Shown here one piece after another: positions 1 through 10,150 of a stretch of DNA of 64,000 nt. The notes below the pieces were generated by a model, which worked only from the letters and a program-made list of their open reading frames with translations, did not search any database and had not been told where the DNA came from. Made by a program: the position numbers and the translations under genes. The first letter of the stretch is position 1. Every line of letters begins with the position of its first letter. Origin of the DNA: Anodontia alba (lineage: Eukaryota > Mollusca > Bivalvia > Lucinida > Lucinidae); NCBI GenBank assembly GCA_964016985.1, contig OZ024826.1:74201182-74265181 (forward strand). Reading direction: 5' to 3'.

Positions 1-58
1 TATACTGGAAGAGTCCATTTTCAATTTTAGGTAAGTCAGGCTACAAGAAAAATGGCTG

Positions 59-110
59 AACTATTTGCAAACAGCAGAGACCCTGATCAGATGCCACTTA
101 GGGTCTCCAG
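59..110. repeat. Half-copy of hairpin family A
   Basis: Contains the family start (gcaaacag, then gaccctgatcagatgcc) followed by a diverged second arm ending in gggtctcc. It is recognised by comparison with the many complete copies elsewhere in this window. Nothing else is recognised in bases 1-185. Confidence 0.5.
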
Positions 111-185
111 TCCTCAATGGGTTAGACATTGTTTATTCTCAAAAAGATATATTACAAACAAGCATTTGACAAACAACACACATTA

Positions 186-1727
186 CCTGTACCTGAAATG
201 TCCACAAAGAAGGTTATATTCCGCATGGAAAATTGCGGACATTTACCTGCGGAGGTCTGCGGAGTATTGGGACGCTTTGTCCGCAAGTCTACGCAAGCTG
301 GAAATTTTTTCTGTGTGGACGTCCACAATATTTCCATATGCAAGTCCGCAGTTGTCCGCAGAGAGGTCCGCGGACGTCTGCGGACATCTTTGCAGACGTC
401 TATGTGGACGTCCGCATGGATTGGTGCAGACGTCCGCATGGATTGGTGCGGACGTCCGCATGGATGGGTGCGGATGTCTGCGGAAGTCCGCATGGATGGG
501 TGCGGACATCCGCAGGGCCAGAGGATCTGTTAGAGTTGCTCCCCCTGCTGTGTAATAACCTGTTGATCATATGTGGTATTACATGATCATATGCCGTATG
601 ATTTAGTTTTTAATAGTTGCTCTACATAATTATTCATTATGCAAAAACTATAGCTGTTCACAAAATTAGAACATGAAATTAAGATTTTCTGCTGAAGACA
701 TCTCTGACTTCATGTAATAATTAGTTGTTTATAAACTTAACAGATTTCCAAGCAAATACATCTGATCATTTTGTATGTGGTTCAAGTTACTGGGAAGGGT
801 CCCAAAATTTGACTAATGATGCAGTACAATTAAGATTTGGTGCAGTTAAAGTTTGGTTGAATAAGAAAGATTTGGTGTATTATAGCCAGTGTGTGTATTA
901 TAGCCACTTGCATTTACCGTAAGTCAAAATAGCTGAATGAATTCATTGAAACTGTAAGAATAATAAAGCAGGATATTCTACCATTAGTCTTCTTTAATAA
1001 TGTACCATTTTATCAATCAATGTCTTTTACAAGTAATGAGTTTATTTTTACAATTAAGAAAAAAACCAAACCAACTTACTTTGCTTTCAAAATATATCCT
1101 GACTGTCACAGTGTTTGGAATCCTAATTTCAAATTTTATAGCGTATTGATACAGTTTTTGCAATTTATGAAACTGAGTCAAAACAATGTTACATTTGAGT
1201 ACCATAACACTTTTCTGGTAAATTAATTTGAACCAAATAAAAGTGCAGGCCTGAATATCATTACTGTTGGTTAATTGTTTACAATTTAAAATGGTACTAT
1301 TTTGTGTGTGTGTAAGGTTACTGTGTGTACATTGCCTGACATACTTACCCATTTATTGTTCAAAATGTGTATGACAATATTTCCAGAAGTCCGCAGATGT
1401 CCGCAAGAATTTGTGCGGACATATGCAGTTTACTTCAATGCCTAATCTTTTCTAAGTCCAAAATGTCCGCAACAAAAAAAAAGTCAGAATTTTACACAAG
1501 CTTTTGCGGATGTCCGCAGGCTACACTTGCATAGAGCTGCAGACGTCCGCAAAAAGATAGCCCCAGCTGATAAAGAAAAATGTCCGCAAAAGTCCGCAGG
1601 CTTTGACAGAGGCACGGACATCTGCAGATTTGTAGCGGACATATGCCAACTTCCGCAATGATTTACGTGGAAGTCTGCATATGTCCGCAGCATATGCCAA
1701 ACCTGCTGCGGACATTGATGGTACGGG
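186..1727. mobile_element. TIR element P1 with GACGTC-type subterminal arrays
   Basis: The outer ends are imperfect inverted repeats: CCTGTACC then AATGTCC on the left, and the complement of CCCGTACC then AATGTCC on the right. The left arm (about 220-520) and right arm (about 1385-1720) are filled with tccgca/tgcgga half-sites, many joined into the palindrome TGCGGACGTCCGCA. In the best-preserved part (373-470) the sites are spaced 10, 12, 12 and then 22 bases. The core (about 530-1380) is AT-rich and non-coding as far as I can see. No target duplication is evident. Several overlapping ORFs in the left arm on both strands are by-products of the repeat and do not look like genes. Confidence 0.6.
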
Positions 1728-1779
1728 AAATGTCTGAATGAACCGATAGATCCAGATAAAAGAAAGTATATCCACATAC

Positions 1780-1925
1780 TGTAACATTTTTTTCTTATTT
1801 CTCCACAAAAAAAACATATGTTTAGGGTACTCATTAGTAGCACCTAATCTTTTCCACAAATTCATATGTTGTGAGTACTCATTAGAAGCACCTGGCTCTG
1901 TTGAGTACCCACAATACATGTTGTC
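1780..1925. repeat. Hairpin family B, degenerate double copy
   Basis: Contains two successive copies of the motif around ctcattagwagcacct, with flanking cttatttctccac and gagtacccacaa. These are the halves of the family B fold-back that is complete at 18712-18816. The arms are too diverged here to form a perfect hairpin. Confidence 0.55.
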
Positions 1926-1929
1926 ATAG

Positions 1930-2321
1930 AACATTAATTATTAGCACTTTTCATTTGAAATAAGCATAAGGTATGGAACTCAAATACTGAGTCTCATTGA
2001 TAAGTTTCCAATTTCCTTTATGCAATGTGAAGAGTACCATAATTATTCTAAATTAAACCCAGGGGTGTTGCAATTCATTGCTGCTAAAATGACAGTACTG
2101 AGTCCAAATTTGGACCAAACATTAGATATTTTGATGGCCTTAACTCAACTTTGCAAATGTTTAGTAATGTTTCTTCTTCTAGAAAAGTAGGAGGGTGCTT
2201 TTATTAAACAGGGGGCTTATATTAGAATAAATATGATTTATTATAAACAGATTAATGACATTGAATAGTATGATGAGGACCATTTTGTAAGGCTCTTGCA
2301 GTAACAAACTGACAAGTGGAA
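1930..2321. other. No recognised feature
   Basis: AT-rich sequence without a long ORF, recognisable exon or repeat that I can identify. Confidence 0.5.
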
Positions 2322-2670
2322 TACAGTCAACTCTCGTTATCTCGAAGTCCAAGGGTCTCTCTGAAATACTTCGAGATACATGTATCCGTACCTCGACATA
2401 TCAGATTTGCTGAATTTAGGAAAACAATTAATCGAACAACCACATTTAACAAATGAATGTGTAATTTAAAACCTGAAGTTAGATATAATAGTGAAAATAT
2501 GGTGGAAAGAGGAGAAATTGCTCCTTAGGAGCAATTTCTCCTCTTTTCCACAATATTTTGTTACCTATTGTTAGATTTCCATGTTAAAACAGGGACCAGA
2601 GTTTCACTTCGAGATAAGCGGTTATTCGAGATACATGTATGCGAGGTCGACATAACGAGAGTCGACTGTA
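2322..2670. mobile_element. Pogo/Tc1-like MITE, family Q
   Basis: Begins tacagtcaactctcgttatc and ends in the reverse complement (cataacgagagtcgactgta), about 25 bp of terminal inverted repeat, with TA at both ends. The interior has an inner palindrome gagcaatttctcctc. About 350 bp with no transposase, so non-autonomous. Further copies lie at 12276, 38042 and 56458. The CAGTCGA-type terminus resembles pogo/Tigger elements; that family link is inference. Confidence 0.75.
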
Positions 2671-2884
2671 CTTCATTTGAAATTCTACACCTGTAACCAA
2701 CTAGTAGCCAACATAGCTCACCCCACAGTGCAATGACACTGTATGTGCACCAAAATGTCACATGCTGTCTGCAATTTCAGGTTATTTCTCATTATAATGT
2801 TTGCACAAATGATACCAAAATATTTTTAAGAAAATTGCATACCTCTGGAGAGAGGTATCATGCAGGTAAATATTTTTACTCTTA

Positions 2885-2985
2885 TTTCTCCAAACGTATG
2901 TTGTTGGTACTCATCAGATGCCCTTCTGTGTGGTGCTTCTAATGAGTACCCAAAACATATTTTTTTGTGGAGAAATAAGAAAAAT
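2885..2985. repeat. Hairpin family B copy
   Basis: Arms read ttctccaaacgtatgttgtt-ggtactcatcagatgc and then gcttctaatgagtacc-caaaacatat-gtggagaaataag, an imperfect fold-back of about 100 bp with a short tip. Confidence 0.65.
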
Positions 2986-2999
2986 ATCAGCACTTAGCA

Positions 3000-3405
3000 A
3001 AACAGGAAAAAATGCTAATAAAATCAGTACATTTTCTAGATGTTTAGAATTGTAAAATTCAAAACTCCTAACAGTAATAGAATTTTGCCATGTATATATA
3101 ATTGGGTTCAAATTGTTATCACATTTTTCAATCAGTTCTTTAATTCACTGTCCACAGATGTCATAACTTTAATTGGTATGTGGTGAATTTTCTCATAATG
3201 ATTGACTGCATAACTTTATAATTACCCACAGGCTATGAAATTTTGTATGTATTGTTCAGCTACTTGTACACAATTAATTAATGCCCTTAAAGATGCTAAA
3301 ATGTAACTGAATGCAGATTTTATTTTAATACTTTGCATACGGTCATACGACACCGAAATACCAGAATACTATCAAAATACTGACATACATGTACCCATGA
3401 AAAAT
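3000..3405. other. No recognised feature
   Basis: AT-rich sequence. I see no exon, RNA gene or known repeat here. Confidence 0.45.
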
Positions 3406-3409
3406 ACAA

Positions 3410-5092
3410 ACAAGAGGCCCACGGGCCACAGGTCGCTCACCTGAGTGACATAGCCACTGCGGTATGCAGATGTAATGCAACATTTTTCCAATCCTGTCAT
3501 CGCAACTAATGAAAAGATCATCATTTAAGCAGTTCTTAATTTTGAAGAAGAATATATATGGCATGCCAGTCAATGGAGCGTGATCATTTGAACAAACTTG
3601 AAATGGCGGCCAGCTTGGATTTACGATCAGCACGATTGTAGCTATTTCTGATCTACGAGTCACCCCAATGCTTCCTACCAAGTTTCTAGTCAACTGGCCT
3701 TTCGGTTCAGGAGAAGAAGCGAAAAATAGATTTTCAAGACGGCTGCCATGGCGGCCATCTTGGATATCCGATTGGCACGATTTTAGCTATTTTTTATCTA
3801 CAAGTCACCCCAATGTCTCCTACCAAGTTTGGAGTCAACTGGCCTTTCTGTGCAGGAGAAGAAGCTTAATATACATGTAGATTTTCAAGATGGCGGCCAT
3901 GGTGGCCATCTGGGATTTCAGATCAGAACGATTTTAGCTATTTTTGATCTACAAGTCACCCTGATGCTTCCTACTAAGTTTCGAGTCAAGTGACTTTTGG
4001 GTTTAGGAGAAGAAGCGAAAAATAGATTTTCAAGATAGCCACCATGGCAGTCATCTTGGATTTACGACTGTCATGATTTTAGCTATTTTTGATCTACAAG
4101 TCACCCTGATGCTTCCTACTAAGTTTCGAGTCAACTGGCCTTTCGGTTCAGGAGAAGAAGCAAAAAATAGATTTTCAAGACGGCTGCCATAGCGCCCATC
4201 CTGGTTTTACGATCGGCACGATTTTAGCTATTTTTGATCTACAAGTCACCCCCGATGCTTCCTAGCAAGTTTGGAGTCAACTGGCCTTTCGGTTCAGGAG
4301 AAAAAGCGAAAAATAGATTTTCAAGGTGGCTGCCATGGTGGCCATCTTGGATGTCCGATAGGCACGATTTTAGCTATTTTTGATCTATAAGTCACCCCAA
4401 TGCTTCCTACCAAGTTTGGAGTCAACTGGCCTTTCGGTTCAGGAGAAGAAGCGAAAAATAGATTCTAAAGATGGCAGCCATCTTGGATTTCCGATCGGCA
4501 CGATTTTAGCTACTTTTGATCCACAAGTCACCCTGATGCTTCCTAGCAAGTTTGGAGTCAATTGGCCATTCGGTTCAGGAAAAGAAGCGAAAAATAGATT
4601 TTCAAGATGCTGGCCATGGTGGCCATCTTGGATTTCTGATCGGCACGATTTTAGCTACTTTTGATCTACAAGTCACCCTGATGCTTCCTAGCAAGTTTGG
4701 AGTCAATTGGCCTTTCGGTTCAGGAGAAGAAGCGAAAAAAAGATTTTCAAGATGGCGACCATCTTGGATTTCCGATCGGCACGATTTTAGCTGTTTTTTA
4801 TCTACAAGTCACCCTAATGCTTCCTAGCAAGTTTGGAGTCAATTGGCCTTTCAGTTCAGGAGAAGAAGAGAAAAATTGATTTTCAAGATGGCGGCCATCT
4901 TGGATTTCCGGTCGGTACAATTTTAGCTATTTTTTATCTACAAGTCTCCCTGATGCTTCCTACCAAGTACCAAGTCAATTGGCCCAGGGGTGTAGAAGGA
5001 GTAGGCTTTTAAAGCAATTGCTGACGCCGGACGACGGACATTGACTGACCACAAAAGCTCACCATGAGCACTTCGTGCTCAGGTGAGCTAAA
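3410..5092 (+). mobile_element. Helentron/pearl-like non-autonomous element with about 10 central repeats
   Basis: The left end has the palindrome ggcccacgggcc followed by gctcacctgag. The right end has the complementary ctcaggtgagc, giving subterminal inverted repeats. Just before the right border lies a hairpin, gagcacttcgtgctc, followed eight bases later by CTAA, as at Helitron 3' ends. Between them are about ten tandem units of about 145 bp (for example at 3669, 3818, 3966, 4109, 4257, 4402, 4541, 4685 and 4822), each with ccaagtttggagtcaa, aggagaagaagcgaaaaatag and aagatggcggccatcttgga. Subterminal repeats plus a central tandem array is the layout known for HINE/DINE-1 and bivalve pearl elements. 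The short plus-strand ORFs here are repeat translations. Confidence 0.75.
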
Positions 5093-5099
5093 AACACCT

Positions 5100-5590
5100 G
5101 TGAAAGACACCTACTGAAGATACCAATACTTGCTTTAATATTAACATAGGAAAAGGGAAAGTATTGTAACTGCAAATAACTTGCAAATTGTGTTTGAAGT
5201 GTTGTTTTGGAAAACATTATTGCTAGTCCGCTAATTCAGAGCTGGAATACCACTGGAATACTCGTGAAAAACATGAATAACCATCACTTTAAACAAAAAT
5301 TGAATAAGACTTTTGTATAAATCTCATATCAATTGAGTTCGGCAATTTAATACTAAAACAAAATTGTAAGGAGTTAAATTTGGTTATTTTATTTCAACCA
5401 TTCTGTTGCTGTAAAAAAATAGACAACTGTAAATTTTCATTTCAATACTTAATCTCCCTGTTCTTTCCTTGCTTTCATGGCTACAGGGTTATTTCATCAA
5501 GGATATTATACTGAATTGTAATTATGAAAAGCGACATGAAAAAATTTCTTATGTCTTGTATGTCTTTCTAAATGTACCAAGAGTTTTGTA
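5100..5590. other. No recognised feature
   Basis: Low-complexity AT-rich sequence with no supported gene or repeat. Confidence 0.45.
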
Positions 5591-6031
5591 GCCTTAACAA
5601 GAGGCCCATGGGCCACAATGCTCACCTGAGTTAACTGCTGTAAAATAATCAGGTCATTTACTCATCATTCCCTACAAGCCTGTCAAGTTTCAAGGCAATG
5701 GCTTAAACAGTTTTCGAGATACCTTTGTATCTCGCTTGCAGGGTTAAAATGCTAAAATTTTCAAAGGGCCATAAGTAAGAAAAAAAAAATCAGATTTTTT
5801 TCAAAAGTTAATTGGGTCATCTACTTATCATTTCCTATCAGCACATTAAGTTTCAATACAACAGCTCAAGTAGAGTTTTGAGATATCTTGCTTGCAAGAT
5901 TTAATTGCAATTTTTTGCAAAGGGGCATAACTCAAAAAGATAGCTTGTGGAAGTGACGGTGTCATGGTTTGAGATACATGTATGTCAATTAAAGGCGACC
6001 ATTTTATTTGATTGTTAAGGCAAAACTTTAA

Positions 6032-6150
6032 AGTAGGAAATTTGTGATGCACAAGCAGGGAAAGAAGACCATGTGATGCACAAGCAGGAAAAGAAGACCA
6101 TGTGATGCACAAGCAGGGAAAGAAGACCTTGTGAAGCACCAGCAGGGAAA
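6032..6150. repeat. Minisatellite, period about 32 bp, four units
   Basis: Units of tgatgcacaagcagggaaag-aagaccatg repeat four times. The middle two are nearly identical and the last is diverged. Confidence 0.85.
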
Positions 6151-6309
6151 GTAGATGCTGCAGGGCTTGTTTCTTGTCAATTTTTAGCTCTGTGGGGCAT
6201 CTTGTTGAGCCTGGTGAAACCATTTTAGCAATTTTGGTAAAATATCTGTGAAATTATTCTGAATTCGGGCCACTGGCGACGGAAAAGATGTCCTTTGAAG
6301 GCTTTTCTT

Positions 6310-6605
6310 GTGTTGAGGTATTATGGCCCAGTCAACACAGTGGGGTCATGTTGAGCATGGTCAGTTTACCTAACCACACGTTTACTGGACAGTCTTAGTC
6401 CTCTAAGCGGTTAACCAGTATTGTGCACATTCTTTCACCAGAAACTGACCTGCCCTTCTTGAAACAGAGGAAGGGAGAGAATGACCGTAGAAAATATTTC
6501 ATAATCAATCTCCACGAAAGAATGTTGCCGACCTCGACGGGGATCAAACCCGCAACCTCCTGGTCTCCAGTCAGACCTGCATCCAACTGAGCCACCGAGG
6601 CCGGC
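6310..6605 (-). mobile_element. tRNA-derived SINE, near full length
   Basis: Reverse complement of the SINE at 60261-60566. Its tRNA-like head is at 6530-6605 (complement of ccggcctcggtggctcag and of the T-arm region), and its 3' end at 6310 begins tgttgaggt. It is diverged from the other copies (for example atcaaacccgcaacc instead of ttgaacccgcgacc), so it is probably an older insertion. Confidence 0.8.
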
Positions 6606-6899
6606 ATGACGGCTTTTCTATTTTAGTACTGGCAACCATTTTGTTAGAGCAGAACCATTTTCAGCAATTTTAGTAAAGGGGCATAAGAGGAACATTTCTG
6701 TGAAATTATTTTGAAACCCGGCCACTGGAGATGTCATTCAATTTTTCTTTCTATTTTTAGCTCTGGTATTTTGTTCAGCAGAGTGGCGCCATTTTAGCAA
6801 TTTTGGTAAAGGGGAATAAGAGGAACATTTCTGTGAAATCATTTTGAAATCGGACAGCTGGCCAAGGAGGAATGTCTTTAAAGGTTTTTTCTATTTTTA

Positions 6900-7123
6900 G
6901 CTCTGGCGACCATTTTGTTCAGCCAAGTGGAACCATTTTAGCAATTTTGGTAAAAGGCTATAAGAGGAACACTTCTGTGAAATTACTTAGAAATCAGGCC
7001 ACTGGTACTGGCTCTGGCGACCATTTTGTTCAGCCAAGTGGAACCATTTTAGCAATTTTGGTAAAAGGCTATAAGAGGAACACTTCTGTGAAATTACTTA
7101 GAAATCAGGCCACTGGTACTGGC
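6900..7123. repeat. Recent tandem duplication of about 113 bp
   Basis: Two nearly identical adjacent copies start at agctctggcgaccattttg (about 6899 and 7012) and run through aaatcaggccactggtactgg. Near-identity inside an otherwise diverged array points to a recent local duplication. Confidence 0.85.
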
Positions 7124-7469
7124 CGTGGAGAAGATGTCTTATAAAGGTTTTTCTATTTTTAGCTCTGGTCGCCATTTCCAAATGGAACCATTTTAGCAGA
7201 GGGCCATTGGCCAAGGACGAGATGTCATTTGAAGATTTTTCTATTATTAGCTCTGGCAGCCATCTTGTTCAATGGAGCAGAACCACTGTGACCATCTTGG
7301 ATTCCTGATCCACAGAATTTTAGCTTGTTTCGATCCAGAAGTCATCCTGTAGAGCAAGTTTCGGCTCAAAGCAACCAAAGGTTTGGGAAGAGATGTCAAA
7401 AATTGATTTTCAAGATGGCGGCTGTGGTGGCAATCTTGGATTTTGACTGGTGCACAATCCAACCCTCCT

Positions 7470-8030
7470 CATTCTAATGTGCCTGATTATCTGTTTTGTT
7501 TTCATTTTGAAGTTTTCGGATGCCGAATTATCATCAAAGTGATCGCAAATGTACCGTTAAATTATAATGCTGACCTTTTCCTTTGAAAGACGACATGCAG
7601 TAACAAGCAAAATAGTACCTTATTGCTTATGTGAATGCATTCTGCACATTAAAATAGTTATTTCTGTTGGCTAAAGGCAATTTCTAAGTCCCGCAGAATG
7701 TGTTCATTAAACCTTGTGTAGAGTCTCATGGGACTGCTCAGATGTGCACCGGATGATACGCAATTCTGGGTTGTTCACGTTTCCAGTACATATTAAAAAA
7801 GTTACTTTTTCACTTGGTCTCACATGAAGAAACTTTGTGCTCATAATGGTGACGTCATGTGGCGGAAAACCACTGTGAGAAAAACAAACTTATTACCATG
7901 TAAAATTTTAGAGCCTTTCCTTGTCAGAAATGCATTCAAAACATTTAAATAATAAAAATAGACCCAAGTAGCACCAATGATTTTTCTGCGAATTTTAGCA
8001 GAAGATTGAAACTTCCACAAGTAAACAAGA
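7470..8030. other. No recognised feature
   Basis: No gene, RNA or repeat that I can support. If the transporter gene at 9836 continues leftwards, an exon might lie here, but I found none with a convincing Aa_trans sequence. Confidence 0.4.
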
Positions 8031-8031
8031 C

Positions 8032-8846
8032 CCAGGGATCAGGCTACAGGGCGACTGTGATGAAATAGTTGCCCTTGAGGGCTCTAAGTCGCCCTGGGAA
8101 GCTCTGACGGCGACAAAAACTTCGCCCTCGATTTTCACAACGTTTGAAAAAGCTAATACTTGTGCAAAACGAACTTTTTGTTAGAAGAAATCCAGTAAAA
8201 ATTGAACAAACATGCAAAGGTGAAATTCTTTTGAAAAAATGTTGTTAGAAGTATCAGAAATACCACAGAATAAAAGTCTAATGTGGTTAAACAAGTTTTG
8301 GAGGAAAACTGTTTGCCTACTAAGTGACCAAAAGATCGTTTTCGTCAATGTCATTAGTTTTCGTGGGTGTCCGTTTTTCTTAAATGCACCATTTATGTGC
8401 TGAAAATTGGTCAGAAACAGCATTAAAAATGCTAAAAACTAAGTTTAAAAGTTGACAGACAGTTTAGCTAACACATTTCTTTTTATCATTATGTTTATAG
8501 CTTATCAGATCTTGATGTTTTGACTGAGAGGATCAATTTCCAAAAAGAAATGGGTGCAGATATGATGCATTTGCCCTACTCACGTCTGTATTTCTGTGGA
8601 TCATTTAATTGGTTTAGAAGTAAGAATTAACAGATCTACAATAAAAATTGTTTCCTTTTTTGTTGATTCCCAAGACAATGCAGTAAAGCGAGTCGAGAGT
8701 CCTTAAGTGTTATGCTCAGGAAGGTGATACATGTAGGTTAACTGAGTCTTGACTTCTCCCTCATCCTACAGTATAAAACCTCTCTGTTTTGTCTGAAGGG
8801 AGAAGTCACTTCTCCCTAAATTTCTGAGCCAGCTTGACCCCTGAGA
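8032..8846. mobile_element. hAT-like non-autonomous element
   Basis: The left end cagggatcaggct and the right end agcttgacccctg are imperfect inverted repeats of about 13 bp, close to the CAGGGGTCAAGC-type ends seen in some hAT elements. The interior (gggcgac and gtcgccctggg; agggagaagtcacttctccct) has small palindromes and no transposase. A clean 8-bp target duplication could not be confirmed. Confidence 0.5.
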
Positions 8847-8870
8847 CCCAGACTTTTTTGCAGCATATAT

Positions 8871-9690
8871 CTATCGCAACACAGTGCAAAAATAAACATT
8901 GAAATGACGTTTGGTGGGAAGCTCGACACAAAAGTCCAGACACAGAAGTCCATGATCAGAATGTGGTGTATGTGGTAACATGTAAGAGAATATCAATTGA
9001 CTGATTGATAAATGTTTTACTTCACTGACATAATCCTCAATGTCAATAACACTCAAGATTAAAACAAACTGCAGACAACAACAAACTTTTCGAGTGCCGA
9101 GGGGTACCAAATTTAAATGAAAGGGGAAAAAATAAAATATTTCAATATGTCGTCTGCTAAAAATTTTACCCATTGCTAAGCGTTAATAACTTAATATACA
9201 CACGGAGAAAACTGAAAAATCTTTGCATGCAAGAAGTTCTGAAACTAATCGCTCTTCAAAATGATATATAAAGAGCGTTTCTATTAAGTAGTTGTAAACA
9301 TCTCCACGTTTTACTTCTGGCCACCTTTTAGGATCATTTTTTTTTGTTCCATCATCAAGTTGGGAGTTTTATGGACACTCATTCATAAAGAATTTATTAC
9401 AGCTTTCGCTTTATCTACGCCTGAAATGTGATCATAATTGTAGGAGATCTTAACACATCAGTTGACAAAATATGAATGCTAATAAACATTTCACGATCAG
9501 ATGCACTTGATTATGTATGCTGATTCTCCTAGCTATGTGACAATGTCATGGGATTAGCAGCTACGTTGTTGTTTGTTGCCACCTAGTTATGGTTGCTAGA
9601 TCATTGCTAAGCGGAAGTAAAAACCGAGGGGATCAGAATGACCGGAAATGACATAGAGCAGTTTTTGAGAATACATGTAAAAGAAGTAAA
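8871..9690. other. No recognised feature
   Basis: Contains a 100-codon open frame on the minus strand with no family resemblance that I recognise, and AT-rich flanks. It would lie in the first intron of the transporter gene. Confidence 0.4.
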
Positions 9691-9716
9691 AAAATGAAAT
9701 GGTTTCAATATCAAAC

Positions 9717-9836
9717 CTCTTTGAATGCAAATGGAAGTCCGAGAACTCCTGCTCCAATAAACGATATGAAGATATTTGCCACGATTTTCACCGGGTGCTT
9801 TGAGCCAATCGCACTGCCTCCATCTCCGACTGTCAT
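9717..9836 (-). CDS. First coding exon of an SLC36/AVT3-type amino acid transporter (partial)
   Basis: Encodes 40 residues: a short cytoplasmic leader (MTVGDGGSAIGSKHP) and then the start of the first transmembrane helix, ANIFISFIGAGVLGLPFAF. The FIGAGVLGLPFAF block is the hallmark N-terminal helix of the Aa_trans superfamily (SLC36/SLC38, plant and yeast AVT), where a Gly-rich unwound helix contacts the amino acid. The start is the first ATG after an in-frame TAG about 70 bases upstream on the coding strand. The exon ends in phase 0 before GTTTGA, a weak donor; an in-frame TGA follows at once, so splicing must occur here. Later exons should lie at lower coordinates; I could not find them in the first 9.7 kb, so introns may be long or the rest may be outside the window. 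It is divergent from the MAPEG gene starting at 12006. Confidence 0.7.
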
Positions 9837-10150
9837 CGTGGTGAACTTCTCTCTGGTCTCGATGAATATCAATGATAAGTTGCTGCACACCTACACTCCA
9901 CCCACCGTTTTCTCCAGAGAAAATGTAAACAAAGTAGAAACTATGTATCAGAAAGGCATTATAGCATCTGTTGAAGACGTTAGGAATTTAACAGGTCTTC
10001 TGCCCTAAATAATCAAAAATTTTTTTTGCTTCGTTTCTTTTGTAGATTTGTTTTTGTACAATTTTCGGTGTTTTAGTGACAGTAAATTAACGACGTGTAA
10101 TTGCCGGAAGTGACGTCGCTGTCAATTTACCGAGATTAAAATCCAACACA
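9837..10150. promoter_or_regulatory. Likely 5' UTR/promoter side of the transporter gene
   Basis: This unique sequence lies just upstream of the minus-strand start codon and ends at the border of the TIR element at 10151. No TATA box or other motif is convincing; the assignment is positional only. Confidence 0.35.

Larger units (their letters stand above)
5596..7460 (+). mobile_element. Second Helentron-like element, diverged, SINE-interrupted
   Basis: Starts with aacaagaggcccatgggcc-acaatgctcacctgag, the same left end as the element at 3410. The right half holds repeats of agctctggcgaccattttgttcag and aaccattttagcaattttgg, then a unit with aagatggcggctgtggtggc resembling the central repeats of the first element. 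A clear 3' hairpin/CTAA end was not found, so the right limit is approximate. A SINE interrupts it at 6310-6605. Confidence 0.5.

Noticed and set aside
52..586. Several overlapping ORFs of 88-167 codons on both strands
   Set aside because: They are translations of the tccgca arrays of element P1 in different frames; all show the same short-period repetition and no domain.
3668..4879. Plus-strand ORFs with repeated SGEEAKNRFSR-like segments
   Set aside because: They follow the 145-bp central repeats of the Helentron-like element frame by frame; the reversed copy at 47243-47884 gives the same peptides on the other strand.
8871..9173. 100-codon minus-strand ORF as the next exon of the amino acid transporter
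   Set aside because: The sequence does not continue the Aa_trans pattern expected after helix 1 and has no fitting acceptor in phase 0.
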